DNA of 64,000 nt from Allochromatium vinosum DSM 180 (GTDB taxonomy: Bacteria > Pseudomonadota > Gammaproteobacteria > Chromatiales > Chromatiaceae). Of the stretch, positions 1-10,520 are shown one piece after another (position 1 is the stretch's first letter; every line of letters begins with the position of its first letter). The stretch covers positions 1,651,154-1,715,153 of the forward strand of contig NC_013851.1 in the NCBI RefSeq assembly GCF_000025485.1. Reading direction: 5' to 3'. The notes beneath the pieces are model-generated. The model saw only the letters and a program-made list of their open reading frames with translations, searched no databases and was not told the origin of the DNA. Both the position numbers and the translations under genes were made by a program.

Positions 1-2
1 CC

Positions 3-1289
3 AATCGCGCGCGCTTCCAGAGTCCTGAGCAAGTCAGGCTCGACTATCTGGTGCTCGACACCGACGCCCTGTCCTCCAAGGTCGAGGTGAGCGAGGAGGA
101 TCTGCGCCAGCTCTATGCGTCCGATCAGGCGCGTTTCGCCCAGCCCGAGCGGCGCGAGGTGCGTCATCTGCTACTCAAGGTCGATGCGGATGCCGACGAA
201 GCCGCCGCGCGCGCGGTGCTCGATGAGATCCAGGCGATCCGCGCCCGGATTCAGGCGGGTGAGTCGTTCGAGGAACTGGCCAAGACGCTGTCGCAGGATC
301 CGGGCAGTGCCGCCAAGGGCGGATCGCTCGGGGTCATCGAGTCCGGCATCATGGTTCCGGCCTTCGATCAAGCGGCTTTCGCCCTCAAGACGGGGGAGCT
401 GAGCGAGCCGGTCCGCACCCCCTTCGGCTATCACCTGATCGAGGTGGTCCAGATCCTGCCATCCAAGGCCAAGCCGTTCGAGGACGTGCGCGAGCCGTTG
501 CGCGCCGAGCTGGCCAAGCAGCGCGCCGAGGGGCTGTTCTATGAGCTCGCTGAGCGTCTGGCCAACATCAGTTACGAGTCGCCGGACAGTCTCGATCCGG
601 CGGCCGAGGCGCTGGGGCTGACCATTCAGCACAGCGACTGGATCGGCCGCAATGGGGGCGATGAAGGACTGCTGTCGCACCCCAAGGTCATGGCGGCGGC
701 CTTCAGCGAGGACGTTTTGGTCGGCGGCAACAACAGCGACCTGATCGAACCCGAGCGCGATCGGCTCCAGGCCATCGTGTTGCGCGTGGCCGAGCATCGC
801 GAGGCCTCCGTCAAGCCGCTGGACGAGGTGCGCGAGGAAATCGTCGCCGCCATCCGTGACGAACAGGCGCGCGCGGCAGCCAAATCGGCCGCCGAGGCGC
901 TGGCTGAAAAGCTGCGTGACGGCTCCGGCTGGTCGGTGGCCGGTGAGGAGCTGAAGCCCGAGTCGCCGGGGCTGGTCTCTCGTCAGAGCGCCGAGGTGCC
1001 GGCCGGCGTGCTGGATGCGGCCTTCAAGCTGCCGGTGCCGACCGATGGGGCCGTCAGTGTCGGAACCGCGATCCTGGACGATAGTGATGCGGTCGTGGTG
1101 CGTCTGACCAAGGTCGAGGATGGTCAGGTCGAGGCTGATGGGGAAGGCGGCGAGGATGGTTTCTCGGCCGAGTCCTTCATCATCACCCAGATCATGGGGC
1201 GTCAGGCCTACACCAATGTGCTCGAAGACATGGAGTCGCGCGCCAAGATCGAGCGCAAAGCGTCACAGGGGAGCGACGAGGCGCTGTAA
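3..1289 (+). CDS. ppiD: Peptidyl-prolyl cis-trans isomerase PpiD, C-terminal part (5' end outside window)
   Basis: The reading frame is open from the first bases of the window, so this is the last 428 codons of a longer gene; E. coli PpiD is about 620 residues. A parvulin (PpiC) rotamase domain lies at roughly visible residues 50-150, with the family pattern EVRHLLLK, then GGSLG, then FGYHLIEV. A long SurA/PpiD-type C-terminal helical region follows. PpiD is an inner-membrane-anchored periplasmic chaperone that helps outer-membrane proteins fold; the membrane anchor would be in the missing N-terminus. The apparent GTG at 51 is internal, because the residues upstream of it are also typical PpiD sequence. 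The gene converges on fabI and a strong hairpin lies between them. Confidence 0.88.
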   Translation, partial: NRARFQSPEQVRLDYLVLDTDALSSKVEVSEEDLRQLYASDQARFAQPERREVRHLLLKVDADADEAAARAVLDEIQAIRARIQAGESFEELAKTLSQDPGSAAKGGSLGVIESGIMVPAFDQAAFALKTGELSEPVRTPFGYHLIEVVQILPSKAKPFEDVREPLRAELAKQRAEGLFYELAERLANISYESPDSLDPAAEALGLTIQHSDWIGRNGGDEGLLSHPKVMAAAFSEDVLVGGNNSDLIEPERDRLQAIVLRVAEHREASVKPLDEVREEIVAAIRDEQARAAAKSAAEALAEKLRDGSGWSVAGEELKPESPGLVSRQSAEVPAGVLDAAFKLPVPTDGAVSVGTAILDDSDAVVVRLTKVEDGQVEADGEGGEDGFSAESFIITQIMGRQAYTNVLEDMESRAKIERKASQGSDEAL

Positions 1290-1320
1290 GCGGCTGGTCG
1301 ACGCTGGCGCGTCACAGGAT

Positions 1321-1346
1321 GGCTCCCACGCCTGAGCGTGGGAGCC
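1321..1346. terminator. Perfect 11-bp stem hairpin between convergent ppiD and fabI
   Basis: An 11-bp perfect inverted repeat (left arm GGCTCCCACGC, loop CTGA, right arm GCGTGGGAGCC) lies between the two converging genes and could stop transcription from both sides. There is no long T tract. A decayed copy of the same hairpin occurs at 25005-25027, so it may also be a dispersed genomic repeat. Confidence 0.6.
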
Positions 1347-1381
1347 GGCAACGTTCAGCTGCAATCTCCAGGGGGGCGCGA

Positions 1382-2158
1382 TCAGCCCAGTCCGAGGATG
1401 TTGTAGCCGGTGTCGACATAGAGGATGTCGCCGGTGATGCCCGAGGCCAGATCCGAGCACAGGAAGGCGGCGGCATTGCCGACTTCCTCGATGGTGACGT
1501 TGCGCCGCAGCGGGGTGCGTTCCTCGACCTTCTTGAGCATGTCGCGGAAGTCCGAGATGCCGGCGGCGGCCAGGGTGCGGATCGGTCCGGCCGAGACGGC
1601 ATTCACGCGCGTCCCCTTGGGACCGAGCGAGGCGGCCAGATAGCGAACGTTGGCTTCCAGACTCGCCTTGGCGATGCCCATGACGTTGTAGTTCGGCACC
1701 GCGCGCACCGCACCCAGATAGGACATGGTGACGAGCGCGCCGTTGCGCCCTTCCATCATGCCGCGTCCGGCCTTGGCCAGTGCGGCGAAGCTGTAGGAGC
1801 TGATCTCGTGGGCGGTGTTGAAGCCCTCGCGGGTGACGGCGTCGACATAGTCACCTTCCAGTTGCTCGCGCGGGGCGAAGGCGATCGAGTGTACGATGCC
1901 GTCGAGTCCGTCCCAGCGCTCGCCGAGCGACTTGAACAGGGCTTCGATGTCGGCATCCTGGGCCACGTCGAGCGGCAGCACGATGTCCGACCCGCATTTG
2001 TGCGCCATCTCCTCGACGCGTGACTTGAGCTTGTCGTTCTGGTAGGTGAGGGCGATCTCGGCGCCCTGGCGATGCATCGCCTCGGCGCAGCCCCAGGCGA
2101 TCGAACGGTTGCTCGCCACGCCGGTGATCAGAATCTTCTTGCCTTCTAGGAAACCCAT
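1382..2158 (-). CDS. fabI: Enoyl-[acyl-carrier-protein] reductase (NADH), FabI
   Basis: The product has 258 residues and catalyses the last reduction in each fatty-acid elongation cycle in the cytoplasm. It is a short-chain-dehydrogenase fold with the FabI cofactor motif [11 protein letters not shown] at residues 13-23 and the catalytic pair Tyr157-x6-Lys164 in YNVMGIAK. E. coli FabI is 262 residues, so the length fits. I chose the ATG whose product begins [13 protein letters not shown]; the open frame runs 92 codons further upstream, but that part has no family sequence and covers the divergent promoter region. The gene is transcribed away from the peptide-transporter operon. Confidence 0.95.
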   Translation of the reverse strand: MGFLEGKKILITGVASNRSIAWGCAEAMHRQGAEIALTYQNDKLKSRVEEMAHKCGSDIVLPLDVAQDADIEALFKSLGERWDGLDGIVHSIAFAPREQLEGDYVDAVTREGFNTAHEISSYSFAALAKAGRGMMEGRNGALVTMSYLGAVRAVPNYNVMGIAKASLEANVRYLAASLGPKGTRVNAVSAGPIRTLAAAGISDFRDMLKKVEERTPLRRNVTIEEVGNAAAFLCSDLASGITGDILYVDTGYNILGLG

Positions 2159-2242
2159 GGGTGTTTTGTCTCTGTTGTAGCTCAGTGGACGGATGAAAAG
2201 TCGTCGTACCCGTTGACACTCTGGACGAGGGTTGCAACAGTA

Positions 2243-2260
2243 CCGAATCTTGTCATTCGG
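2243..2260. promoter_or_regulatory. Inverted repeat between fabI and the ABC operon, candidate operator
   Basis: CCGAAT-6 nt-ATTCGG, a perfect 6-bp-arm inverted repeat, sits in the 120-bp divergent intergenic region, 18 bp upstream of the transporter start. It may be a binding site for a dimeric regulator of either gene. Nothing else supports this. Confidence 0.3.
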
Positions 2261-2278
2261 TGAAAGGGTAGGGCGACG

Positions 2279-4447
2279 GTGCGCGACTGGGTCGAACGAG
2301 GATGGATAGGCGTATTCGGGCTGCTGGTGCTCGCGCTTTCCGGCTGCGGCGAGTCGGCCTGGAACGATCCCTATCCGGCGGCGGACGCCGAGGCCAACGT
2401 CTATTACAGCTCCTTTGCCGAGCGTCCCAAGCATCTGGACCCGGCGCGCTCCTACAGCTCGGACGAGTACGCCTTCCTAGCGCAGATCTACGAGCCGCCG
2501 CTGCAATATCACTTTTTGCTCCGGCCCTATCGTCTGGTGCCGCTCTCGGCGGCTGAGGTACCCGAGCCGCGCTATTTCGACGCCGCCGGCCATCCGCTGC
2601 CCGAAGATGCGCCGGTTGCGGCGATCGATCACAGCGACTACCTGATCCGCATCCAGCCCGGCATCCGGTTTCAGCCGCATCCGGCCTTTGCGCGCGCCGA
2701 TGACGGGAGTTATCGCTATCACGCGCTGAGTCCAGGGGATCTCAAGGGCATCAACCGTCTGGCCGACTTCGAGGCAACCGGCACGCGCGCGCTGACCGCC
2801 GAGGACTTTGCCCATCAGATCAAGCGTCTGGCCGCGCCCTGGTCGCATTCGCCGATCGCCGGATTGATGCGCGAGCACATTCGCGGCTTCGGTGAGCTGG
2901 CCGACCAGCTCGCGGGGCTGGAGTCGGCCGGCGCGCTGGAGCGGGTCGCGGCCCTGCGGCAGGCGAGCCTCAGCGGCGTCGAGGTGCTGGACAGCCAGAC
3001 ACTGCGCATCCGTCTCGAAGGCAAGTATCCGCAGTTCCAGTATTGGCTCGCCATGCCCTTCTTCGCGCCCATGCCCTGGGAAGCCGATGTCTTCTATGCT
3101 CAGCCGGGGCTGGCTGAACGCAACATCACGCTCGACTGGTATCCGGTCGGCACCGGCCCCTACATGCTGAGCGAGAACGACCCCAACCGGCGCATGGTGC
3201 TGGAGCGCAATCCCAACTTCCACGGCGAGACCTATCCGAGCGAGGGCATGCCCGAGGATCTGGATTCAGGCATCCTGAACGACGCCGGCCGGCCGATCCC
3301 CTTCATCGACCGCGCCATCTACAGCCTGGAGAAAGAAGATATCCCCCGCTGGACCAAATTCCTCCAGGGCTACTATGACGCCTCCGGGATCTCGTCGGAT
3401 GCCTTCGATCAGGCGATCCAGATCGATGCCTCGGGCGAGCCGATACTGACTGAGGTCATGCGCGAACGCGGCATCTCGCTGCTGACCTCGGTCGAGCCAT
3501 CGATCTACTACATGGGCTTCAACATGCTCGATCCGGTGATCGGCGGCGACTCCGAGCGCGCGCGTCTGTTGCGCCGGGCGATCTCGATCGCGGTCGACTT
3601 CGAGGAATTCATCTCGATCTTCACCAACGGACGAGGTCTGGTAGCCCAGAGTCCGCTTCCGCCCGGAATCTTCGGTCATCGCGAGGGCGAGGCGGGTATC
3701 AATCCCTTCGTCTACGAGTGGCGCAACGGGCGGCCCGAGCGGCGTAGCCTGGACGAGGCGCTGGTGCTGATGGAACAGGCCGGCTATCCGAACGGCGTCG
3801 ATCGCGAGACCGGACGCACGCTCAGCCTCAACTATGAGGCCGTCGCCACTGGCCCCGATGATCGCGCGCGGCTGAACTGGATTCGCAAGCAGTTCGCCAA
3901 GCTCGGCATCGAGCTGGTCATCCGCTCGACCGACTACAACCGCTTCCAGGAGAAGATCCGCAACGGCACCGGACAGGTATTCATGTGGGGCTGGAACGCC
4001 GACTATCCCGATCCCGAAAACTTCCTGTTCCTGCTCTATGGCCCCAACGGCAAGGTCGAGCACCAGGGCGAGAACGCCTCGAACTATGCCAACCCCGAGT
4101 TCGACCGCCTGTTCGACGCCATGAAGTATATGGAGGACGGCCCCGAGCGTCAGGCGCTCATCGACCAGTTGGTCGAGATCGCCCGGCGTGACGCGCCCTG
4201 GCTCTGGGGCTTCCATCCCAAGTCGTTCAGCCTGCATCATCGCTGGCTGCTCAATGCGCATCCCAACCAGATGGCCAACAACACACTCAAATACCGGCGT
4301 CTCGACCCCGAGCAGCGCCAGGCCGCACGGCGCGACTGGAATCCGCCCATCCTCTGGCCGCTGTGGGTCGTCGGCGGGGTGCTGGTGCTGTTGGTTCTTC
4401 CGGCCTGGTGGATGGTGCGTCGCCGCGAGAGGAGTACGGCCCTGTGA
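2279..4447 (+). CDS. Family 5 extracellular solute-binding lipoprotein (oligopeptide-type ABC transporter) with C-terminal membrane segment
   Basis: This 722-residue binding protein is the first gene of a four-gene ABC importer operon. The N-terminus has a lipoprotein signal with lipobox LSGC (Cys23), so it should be tethered on the periplasmic side. The body has SBP_bac_5 features, such as a [10 protein letters not shown]-type block near residue 295 and [13 protein letters not shown] near 570. The C-terminus carries a hydrophobic segment (about residues 692-715) followed by RRRER, which would be a second membrane anchor; soluble binding proteins normally lack this. It starts at GTG and its stop overlaps the next start. 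The substrate is probably peptides, but this is inferred from the family. Confidence 0.88.
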   Translation: MRDWVERGWIGVFGLLVLALSGCGESAWNDPYPAADAEANVYYSSFAERPKHLDPARSYSSDEYAFLAQIYEPPLQYHFLLRPYRLVPLSAAEVPEPRYFDAAGHPLPEDAPVAAIDHSDYLIRIQPGIRFQPHPAFARADDGSYRYHALSPGDLKGINRLADFEATGTRALTAEDFAHQIKRLAAPWSHSPIAGLMREHIRGFGELADQLAGLESAGALERVAALRQASLSGVEVLDSQTLRIRLEGKYPQFQYWLAMPFFAPMPWEADVFYAQPGLAERNITLDWYPVGTGPYMLSENDPNRRMVLERNPNFHGETYPSEGMPEDLDSGILNDAGRPIPFIDRAIYSLEKEDIPRWTKFLQGYYDASGISSDAFDQAIQIDASGEPILTEVMRERGISLLTSVEPSIYYMGFNMLDPVIGGDSERARLLRRAISIAVDFEEFISIFTNGRGLVAQSPLPPGIFGHREGEAGINPFVYEWRNGRPERRSLDEALVLMEQAGYPNGVDRETGRTLSLNYEAVATGPDDRARLNWIRKQFAKLGIELVIRSTDYNRFQEKIRNGTGQVFMWGWNADYPDPENFLFLLYGPNGKVEHQGENASNYANPEFDRLFDAMKYMEDGPERQALIDQLVEIARRDAPWLWGFHPKSFSLHHRWLLNAHPNQMANNTLKYRRLDPEQRQAARRDWNPPILWPLWVVGGVLVLLVLPAWWMVRRRERSTAL

Positions 4448-5421
4448 CCGCTTATATCGTGCGCCGGCTGCTGTATGCCATCCCGATCCTGATCGGAGTC
4501 AATCTGCTGACCTTCATGCTGTTCTTCGTCGTCAACTCGCCGGACGACATGGCACGCATGCATCTGGGTCAGAAGCGCGTGACCGAGGAGGCGATCCAGA
4601 GCTGGAAGGCCGAGCGCGGCTATGACCGGCCTTTGCTCTACAACGCCGAGGCTGGTGGTCTGGCGAGCCTGACCGATACCATCCTGTTCCAGAAATCGGT
4701 CAAGCTGTTCGTCTTCCAGTTCGGTTCGTCGGACGCCGGGCGCGACATCGGCTACGACATCTCGCAGCGCATGTGGCCGAGTCTGGCGATCGCGCTGCCG
4801 GTGCTGCTGATCGGGCTGGCGTTCAACATCAGCTATGCGCTCTTCATCGTCTTCTTCCGCGCCACCTATGTCGATATTGGAAGCGTGGTACTGCTGGTGG
4901 CCATGATGTCGATCTCAGGACTGTTCTACATCATCGGCGGGCAGTTCCTGATCGGCAAGCTCTGGCATCTGGTGCCGATCTCGGGCTACGACCAGGGGCT
5001 GAACGCCTGGAAGTTCCTGATCCTGCCGGTGATCGTCGGGGTCGTCGCCGGAATCGGCTCGGGGACGCGCTGGTATCGCACGCTGTTTCTGGAGGAGATC
5101 GGGCGCGACTATGTGCGCACCGCGCGCGCCAAGGGTCTGAGCGAACGGGTGGTGCTGTTCCGGCATGTGCTGCGCAACGCGCTCATCCCGATCCTGACCG
5201 GCGTGGTGGTGGTGCTGCCGCTGCTGTTCATGGGCAGTCTGATCACCGAGTCCTTCTTCGGCATTCCGGGGCTTGGCAGCTATACCATCGATGCCATCAG
5301 CAATCAGGATTTCGCCATCGTGCGCGCCATGGTCTTCCTCGGCGCCGTGCTCTACATCCTTGGTCTGATCCTGACCGACATCTCCTATACCCTGGTCGAC
5401 CCGCGCGTCAGATTGCAATGA
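4444..5421 (+). CDS. Oligopeptide-type ABC transporter permease 1 (DppB/OppB/YejB class)
   Basis: A 325-residue inner-membrane permease with about six transmembrane helices. The start [20 protein letters not shown] is typical of DppB-class permeases. The cytoplasmic EAA loop is clear in RDYVRTARAKGLSERVVLFRH (shown only in part), where the ATPase docks. The C-terminal LTDISYTLVDPRVRL is also typical. I chose the GTG at 4444, which overlaps the stop of the binding protein (GTGA); an ATG further upstream in the same frame lies within the previous gene and adds unrelated residues. It is translationally coupled to both neighbours. Confidence 0.9.
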   Translation: MTAYIVRRLLYAIPILIGVNLLTFMLFFVVNSPDDMARMHLGQKRVTEEAIQSWKAERGYDRPLLYNAEAGGLASLTDTILFQKSVKLFVFQFGSSDAGRDIGYDISQRMWPSLAIALPVLLIGLAFNISYALFIVFFRATYVDIGSVVLLVAMMSISGLFYIIGGQFLIGKLWHLVPISGYDQGLNAWKFLILPVIVGVVAGIGSGTRWYRTLFLEEIGRDYVRTARAKGLSERVVLFRHVLRNALIPILTGVVVVLPLLFMGSLITESFFGIPGLGSYTIDAISNQDFAIVRAMVFLGAVLYILGLILTDISYTLVDPRVRLQ

Positions 5422-5434
5422 GGAGGCCCGCGTC

Positions 5435-6847
5435 GTGCCATTGATCCCCGTCGTCCTCTGGACCGATGCCCTGGTCTTCCTGCTGCTGGCCGTGACGGCG
5501 CTGTTCGCCGTCTGGGCGGCGCGTCACGAGCATCTGCGCGCACCCTGGCGCCGGGTGGTGCGCTCGCGCATCGGGGTCGCGACCCTGGTGGTGCTGCTGG
5601 CTTATGCCGTGGTCGGGCTGCTGGATACCGTGCATCTGCGGCTCAAGCTCGACCGGGCGGACGCGTCTGGCGAGGTGCGTCATGCGCCCGAAGTGCTGAG
5701 TCTGCTGGATCTCGCCCTGAGCGGTCTGCGCGAACGGCAGGAGAAAACCTATTCGGCGCCTTTCGCCACCCATCTGCATACCAAGGAGGCGCTCGATCAG
5801 CCCGACGGCACGGTGATCCGCGACTATCCGCGTCTGCAACATGGCGGGGCGCATCTGGCCGATCCCGAGCGCGACCGCGCCTGGGACATTGCCTGGCGTT
5901 CACTGATCGGACTGATCAAGGGGCTGAGCCTCTGGGCGCTACTCGCCGCCGGCCTGGTCTGGTGGCTGGCGCGTCGTCACGGGCAGCCGTTCGACGCCGT
6001 CCGCGACCGCATTCTCCGGGGGCAGACCCAGATCCCCTGGCGCACCGTCCTCGGCACCCTGGCCTTGGTTCTGATTCTGGCCTTCGTCATCGGCGAGCTG
6101 GCGCTCAAATACCATGTGCTCGGCACCGACAAGGTCGGTGAGGACGTGCTCTATCAGGCGTTGAAGAGCATCCGCACCGGACTGCTGATCGGCACCCTGA
6201 CCACGCTCATCATGCTCCCGGCCGCCATCCTGCTCGGCATCATGGCCGGCTATTTCCGGGGCTGGGTCGACGACGTGATCCAGTATCTCTACACCACGCT
6301 CAACTCGATTCCGGGCGTGCTCCTGATCGCGGCCACCATCCTCATGCTCCAGGTCTACATGAGCAACCACGCCGACGAGTTCGCGAGCCTGGTCGAGCGC
6401 GCCGATCTGCGCCTGCTGTTCCTGTGTCTGATCCTGGGCGTGACCAGTTGGACCGGACTCTGCCGTCTGCTGCGCGGCGAGGCGCTCAAGCTGCGCGAGA
6501 TCGACTACGTCCAGGCCGCGCAGGCGCTCGGCGTCGGCCACTTCACCATCATCGCCCGCCACATCCTGCCCAATGTCATGCACATCGTCCTCATCACCCT
6601 GGTGCTCGACTTCAGTGGGCTGGTGCTGGCCGAGGCGGTGCTCTCCTATGTCAACATCGGCGTCGATCCGACCATGAATTCCTGGGGCAACATGATCAAC
6701 AGTGCGCGACTGGAGCTGGCGCGCGATCCGATCGTCTGGTGGTCGCTGGCGGCGGCGTTCCTGTTCATGTTCACCCTGGTGCTGGCGGCGAATCTGTTCG
6801 CCGATGTGGTCCGGGATGCCTTCGATCCGCGCTTGAGAGGGGTTTGA
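5435..6847 (+). CDS. Oligopeptide-type ABC transporter permease 2 (DppC/OppC/YejE class) with extended N-terminal half
   Basis: At 470 residues this is longer than the usual 280-340 for the class. The last 300 residues contain the permease domain, with an EAA loop (around [20 protein letters not shown]) and a typical C-terminus ending [18 protein letters not shown]. The first 170 residues hold two transmembrane segments, separated from the core by a hydrophilic periplasmic stretch (about residues 65-150). A long insert at this place is also seen in YejE-like permeases. The GTG start has a strong AGGAGG ribosome-binding site at 5421-5426. Confidence 0.87.
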   Translation: MPLIPVVLWTDALVFLLLAVTALFAVWAARHEHLRAPWRRVVRSRIGVATLVVLLAYAVVGLLDTVHLRLKLDRADASGEVRHAPEVLSLLDLALSGLRERQEKTYSAPFATHLHTKEALDQPDGTVIRDYPRLQHGGAHLADPERDRAWDIAWRSLIGLIKGLSLWALLAAGLVWWLARRHGQPFDAVRDRILRGQTQIPWRTVLGTLALVLILAFVIGELALKYHVLGTDKVGEDVLYQALKSIRTGLLIGTLTTLIMLPAAILLGIMAGYFRGWVDDVIQYLYTTLNSIPGVLLIAATILMLQVYMSNHADEFASLVERADLRLLFLCLILGVTSWTGLCRLLRGEALKLREIDYVQAAQALGVGHFTIIARHILPNVMHIVLITLVLDFSGLVLAEAVLSYVNIGVDPTMNSWGNMINSARLELARDPIVWWSLAAAFLFMFTLVLAANLFADVVRDAFDPRLRGV

Positions 6848-6851
6848 GCCG

Positions 6852-8954
6852 ATGACCGAACCGCTCCTGCACGTCACGGGGCTGACGACCGAGCTGGGTG
6901 ATCCGGCCCGGCCCGCGCGCGTGGTCGATGGACTGACGCTCGACATCCGTAGCGGCGAGACCTTCGCCCTGCTCGGCGAGTCGGGCTGCGGCAAATCGAT
7001 GACGGCGCTGTCGCTGATGCGTCTGCTGCCGCCGTCCGGGCGGATCACGGCCGGTTCGGCGCAGCTCGGCGGAACCGAACTCCTGACCCTGACCGAAGCC
7101 GAGATGCGCCAGATGCGCGGCGGCCGGATGGCGATGATCTTCCAGGAGCCGCAGACCTCGCTCAATCCGGTGCTGACCGTCGGCACCCAGATCGGCGAGG
7201 CGGTGCGGCTGCATCAGGGGGAGACGCGCCAACGGCTCGGGGCCGAGCGGGCCGTCGAACTCCTGCGCGCCGTCGGCATCCCCGACCCCGAGCAGCGGCT
7301 GAACGAGTATCCGCATCAGCTCTCGGGCGGGATGAAACAGCGCGTCATGATCGCCATGGCCCTGGCCGGCGATCCGCGACTCCTGATCGCCGACGAGCCG
7401 ACCACGGCGCTCGATGTCACCATCCAGGCGCAGGTGCTGCGGTTGCTGAAGGCCGTGCAGTCCGCGAACGGACTGGCGGTGCTCCTGATCACCCATGATC
7501 TGGGCGTGGTCGCCGAGACGGCCGAGCGGCTGGCCGTGATGTATGCCGGTCAGATCGTCGAGACTGCGCCCGTGGCTGAGTTCTTCGCCCAGCCGCTGCA
7601 TCCCTATAGCCGTCATCTGCTGGAGAGTCTGCCCGATGCCGGCAAGCGTGGCAGACGGCTGGCCGTGATTCCAGGCCGCGTGCCGCCGCTGGATACGCCG
7701 TTCCAGGGCTGCCGCTTTGTCGAGCGCTGTCCGGCGGCCATCGAGCGCTGTCGTCTGGAGGCGCCCGAGTGGCGCGCGTTCAGCGATGAGCGTGGGGTAC
7801 GCTGTCATCTCGCCGAGCCGGATGCGGCCGGAGTCTCAAGTCGTCCGGTTTCCGATCGGACGGATTCGCCGACACCCGAGCCGCTGTCCCCGACCAGTGA
7901 TCCGAACTCGCCGCCCAGCGACACCCCGACCGAGACCGCTCAAGTCCCGCTCCTGACCATGCGCGGTCTCCAGGTCCATTTCCCTATCCACCAGGGCGTG
8001 CTGCGCCGCGTCGTGGGCCATGTCCGCGCGGTCGACGGCATCTCGCTCGATCTCTATGCCGGACGCACGCTGGCCCTGGTCGGCGAGTCCGGCTGCGGCA
8101 AGACCACGGCCGGCAAGGGCCTGCTGCAACTCGTGCCGCCGACCGGCGGCTCGGTGCGCTATCGCGGCCAGGAACTCATCGGTCTGAGCCATCGGCGCCT
8201 GCGTCCCTTCCGCAAGGACTTGCAGATCGTCTTCCAGGATCCCTTCGCCTCGATGAACCCGCGTATGCTGGTCGGCGACATCCTCGGCGAGGGACTCCAG
8301 GCACTGCGCCTCGCCCCCAAGCGGGCGGAGCGGATGCGCCGGGTCGCCGAACTGCTCGAACTGGTCGGCCTGGATCCCGAATCGGCCAACCGCTATCCGC
8401 ACGAGTTCTCGGGCGGGCAGCGTCAGCGTCTCTGCATCGCCCGCGCCCTGGCCGTCGAGCCGCGCATCCTTGTCTGCGACGAGCCGACCAGCGCGCTCGA
8501 CGTCTCGGTCCAGGCACAGATCCTCAACCTGCTCAAGGATCTTCAGGAACGACTCGGACTGGCCTATCTCTTCATCACCCACGACCTCTCGGTCGTGTCC
8601 TATCTGGCTCACGAAGTCGCCGTGATGTATCTGGGCCGAGTGGTCGAGCACGGTCAGGTCGACGAGGTACTCGACGATCCGCGTCATCCCTACACCCGCG
8701 CGCTGCTCTCGGCCGTGCCCGTGGTCGACCCTGAGCAGCGCCGCCAGGTCATCCGGCTCGAAGGCGACATGCCCTCGCCACGCCATCCGCCGTCGGGCTG
8801 CCACTTCCATCCGCGCTGTCCAGAGGTGATCGAAGTCTGTCGCCATCACTACCCGGTCGAGACCCGGCTTGGCGCCACGCGCCGGGTGTGTTGTCATGGT
8901 GTCGATGTCGGAGTCTCGACGCGGATGGTCGCCGATAGCGAAGTCCAATCGTGA
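6852..8954 (+). CDS. Fused double ATPase of an oligopeptide-type ABC transporter (DppD-DppF / YejF-like)
   Basis: A 700-residue protein with two complete ABC ATPase domains in tandem, so one polypeptide supplies both nucleotide-binding subunits. Domain 1 has Walker A GESGCGKS, signature LSGGMKQR and Walker [13 protein letters not shown]; domain 2 has [17 protein letters not shown] and [12 protein letters not shown]. Both are followed by the oligopeptide-transporter C-terminal Cys-rich block (GCRFVERCP and GCHFHPRCP). The linker, about residues 330-365, is rich in Pro, Ser, Thr and Asp. E. coli YejF has the same fused architecture. It closes the importer operon. Confidence 0.92.
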   Translation: MTEPLLHVTGLTTELGDPARPARVVDGLTLDIRSGETFALLGESGCGKSMTALSLMRLLPPSGRITAGSAQLGGTELLTLTEAEMRQMRGGRMAMIFQEPQTSLNPVLTVGTQIGEAVRLHQGETRQRLGAERAVELLRAVGIPDPEQRLNEYPHQLSGGMKQRVMIAMALAGDPRLLIADEPTTALDVTIQAQVLRLLKAVQSANGLAVLLITHDLGVVAETAERLAVMYAGQIVETAPVAEFFAQPLHPYSRHLLESLPDAGKRGRRLAVIPGRVPPLDTPFQGCRFVERCPAAIERCRLEAPEWRAFSDERGVRCHLAEPDAAGVSSRPVSDRTDSPTPEPLSPTSDPNSPPSDTPTETAQVPLLTMRGLQVHFPIHQGVLRRVVGHVRAVDGISLDLYAGRTLALVGESGCGKTTAGKGLLQLVPPTGGSVRYRGQELIGLSHRRLRPFRKDLQIVFQDPFASMNPRMLVGDILGEGLQALRLAPKRAERMRRVAELLELVGLDPESANRYPHEFSGGQRQRLCIARALAVEPRILVCDEPTSALDVSVQAQILNLLKDLQERLGLAYLFITHDLSVVSYLAHEVAVMYLGRVVEHGQVDEVLDDPRHPYTRALLSAVPVVDPEQRRQVIRLEGDMPSPRHPPSGCHFHPRCPEVIEVCRHHYPVETRLGATRRVCCHGVDVGVSTRMVADSEVQS

Positions 8955-8972
8955 TCGTAGCATCAATCGATT

Positions 8973-9000
8973 TTGCTTTTCATTGTCCGCGTCCTAGACT
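8973..9000 (+). promoter_or_regulatory. Possible sigma70-type promoter for the DUF2061/dps genes
   Basis: TTGCTT and TAGACT are separated by 16 bp in the 76-bp gap after the ABC operon, about 30 bp upstream of the DUF2061 start. The match to consensus is moderate. Confidence 0.3.
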
Positions 9001-9030
9001 GTCTCCCAACACACACGGGAGGAAGCTTCC

Positions 9031-9240
9031 ATGACCAAGACCCTGACCTTCGGCGTCGTTCACATGACCGTAGCCTTCACCGTCGCCTATCTCATGACCG
9101 GAAGCGTCGTCATCGGCGGCGCCCTGGCCCTGGTGGAGCCGGCGGTCAACACGGTCGCCTATTTCTTCCACGAAAAGACCTGGGACTGGGTGCGTGCGAG
9201 CCGCCGCCCATCTGAAGCGACCGAGCCGTTCGCCGCCTGA
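9031..9240 (+). CDS. DUF2061 small membrane protein
   Basis: A 69-residue protein with two hydrophobic segments (about 7-24 and 27-45) and the family ending in which an aromatic, charged [10 protein letters not shown] follows the second helix. DUF2061 proteins are small predicted inner-membrane proteins of unknown role. The ATG is preceded by GGGAGGAAG at a good distance. It lies just upstream of a Dps gene with a 43-bp gap, so the two may be co-transcribed. Confidence 0.75.
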   Translation: MTKTLTFGVVHMTVAFTVAYLMTGSVVIGGALALVEPAVNTVAYFFHEKTWDWVRASRRPSEATEPFAA

Positions 9241-9283
9241 TCCCGCGTCCCGAATCCATGACTCAACCAAGGAGAGCACGACC

Positions 9284-9766
9284 ATGACCAAGCCCATGCC
9301 CATCGACATCGGTATCTCGGACGCCAACCGTGCCGCCATCGCCGAGGGGCTGTCCAAGCTCCTGGCCGACAGCTACACCCTCTATCTCAAGACGCACAAC
9401 TATCACTGGAACGTCACGGGGCCGATGTTCAACACGCTCCATCTGATGTTCGAGACCCAGTACAACGAGCTGGCGCTGGCCGTGGACCTGATCGCCGAGC
9501 GTATCCGTGCCCTGGGGCATCCGGCGCCCGGCTCCTACAAGGCCTATGCCGCCCTCACCGAGATCCCGGAAGAGGACGATGCGCCCGACGCCGAGGAGAT
9601 GATCCGCCGGCTCGTGGCCGGACAGGAGACCGTGGTGCGCACGGCCCGCTCGGTCTTCCCCGCCGTCGAGGAGGCTCGCGACGAACCGAGCGCCGATCTG
9701 CTGACCCAGCGCATGCAGATCCACGAAAAGAACGCCTGGATGCTGCGTAGCCTGCTCGGTTCCTGA
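9284..9766 (+). CDS. dps: Dps-family ferritin-like DNA-protection protein
   Basis: A 160-residue protein that should form a 12-subunit cage storing iron and protecting DNA from peroxide. The first conserved block contains [12 protein letters not shown], then [13 protein letters not shown], which supply the inter-subunit ferroxidase ligands (His, His, Asp and Glu). The length matches the family. I chose the ATG at 9284 because AAGGAGAG lies 7-14 bases upstream; the open frame extends 30 codons further into non-family sequence. Confidence 0.93.
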   Translation: MTKPMPIDIGISDANRAAIAEGLSKLLADSYTLYLKTHNYHWNVTGPMFNTLHLMFETQYNELALAVDLIAERIRALGHPAPGSYKAYAALTEIPEEDDAPDAEEMIRRLVAGQETVVRTARSVFPAVEEARDEPSADLLTQRMQIHEKNAWMLRSLLGS

Positions 9767-9922
9767 TCCATCCGGATACGCCCGGCGCTGTTTTTCGGCT
9801 TGCGCTTTCGTCGCACTCGACGTATGTTTCGGCGCCATGTCGCAGTCAGGGCGCCGGGCGGCATCCACCGGACATTACCTGACTGATTCGTTTTAAATTC
9901 GACGGTGCTCAGAGATCGATCT

Positions 9923-9949
9923 TTGCTCCCGCGAATTCTAGGGTATAAT
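9923..9949 (+). promoter_or_regulatory. Probable sigma70 promoter with perfect TATAAT
   Basis: A perfect TATAAT box (9944-9949) is preceded by a TTGCTC -35-like element with 15-16 bp spacing. It lies about 570 bp upstream of the cold-shock gene and points toward it. Either it makes an unusually long leader, or it drives an unannotated RNA ending at the hairpin at 10482-10505. Confidence 0.45.
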
Positions 9950-10481
9950 CCACCGCTAAATTATGAACGAGCACAGGACTGTGTCGAAGCGCGATAATCG
10001 GATCATCGGCCGGATAGTGTTTGTCAGTCGATCTGATTTGAACTCCAATGGTACAAGTCGTCATCGACCTGCCGATAGCTGATTTAATGACTCCGTTATG
10101 ACCGCTTGAACCCCTCGTCGACTGCCATGAATGGCCTCCCCGCTTGATTCGAATGACTTCCTCGATATCGGTATCATCCCGCCGTCACAGACATGCGTCG
10201 CTCGCGACCGCAGCGGCCCGCGCGCCGTTTCAGCTCGGTATTGCAGCGCCTGACGAGCCGGGAGCTGGTGTTTCCAGGTGTGAATCCAATCGACCCGCTG
10301 GGGGGATCTCGCGCAACTGATACGACGAACAGGATATCGACAGTCTTTCGATCGTCGAGCGATCGAGAGCAGGTACAGAATCGGGTGAAGCTCCGGTAAT
10401 CCGGGAGACGTCCGATGAAAGATTCCGCTCCAACGCGAGTGGTCGTGACACCGTCTTCTAGGTGATGACGGGTCATTCAAT

Positions 10482-10505
10482 ACCAACCCTGGTTGGTGCG
10501 TTTTT
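10482..10505 (+). terminator. Intrinsic-terminator-like hairpin directly upstream of the cold-shock gene
   Basis: ACCAAC-CCTG-GTTGGT followed by GC and GTTTTT is a compact hairpin plus T run, ending only 15 bases before the cold-shock ATG and 6 bases before its ribosome-binding site. It fits a terminator for an upstream RNA or an attenuator in the cold-shock leader. Confidence 0.5.
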
Positions 10506-10520
10506 ATCGATGAGGTTGTT

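Larger units (their letters stand above)
9767..10520. other. 754-bp stretch without a recognised gene between dps and the cold-shock gene
   Basis: I see no convincing protein gene on either strand; the short open frames here have no family features. The stretch is less GC-rich than its surroundings. It holds a good promoter near 9923-9949 and a terminator-like hairpin immediately before the cold-shock start. It could therefore be a long 5' leader for the cold-shock mRNA, a separate small RNA of up to about 550 nt, or both. No tRNA or known riboswitch was recognised. Confidence 0.5.

Noticed and set aside
2159-2434. N-terminal extension of FabI to 350 residues
   Set aside because: The extra 92 codons have no family sequence and would cover the divergent promoter region. 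FabI normally begins [13 protein letters not shown], as at 2158.
10193-10399. 68-residue Arg-rich open frame upstream of the cold-shock gene
   Set aside because: It has no ribosome-binding site or family features, and other frames in the same stretch are equally open. The region is better explained as leader or RNA.
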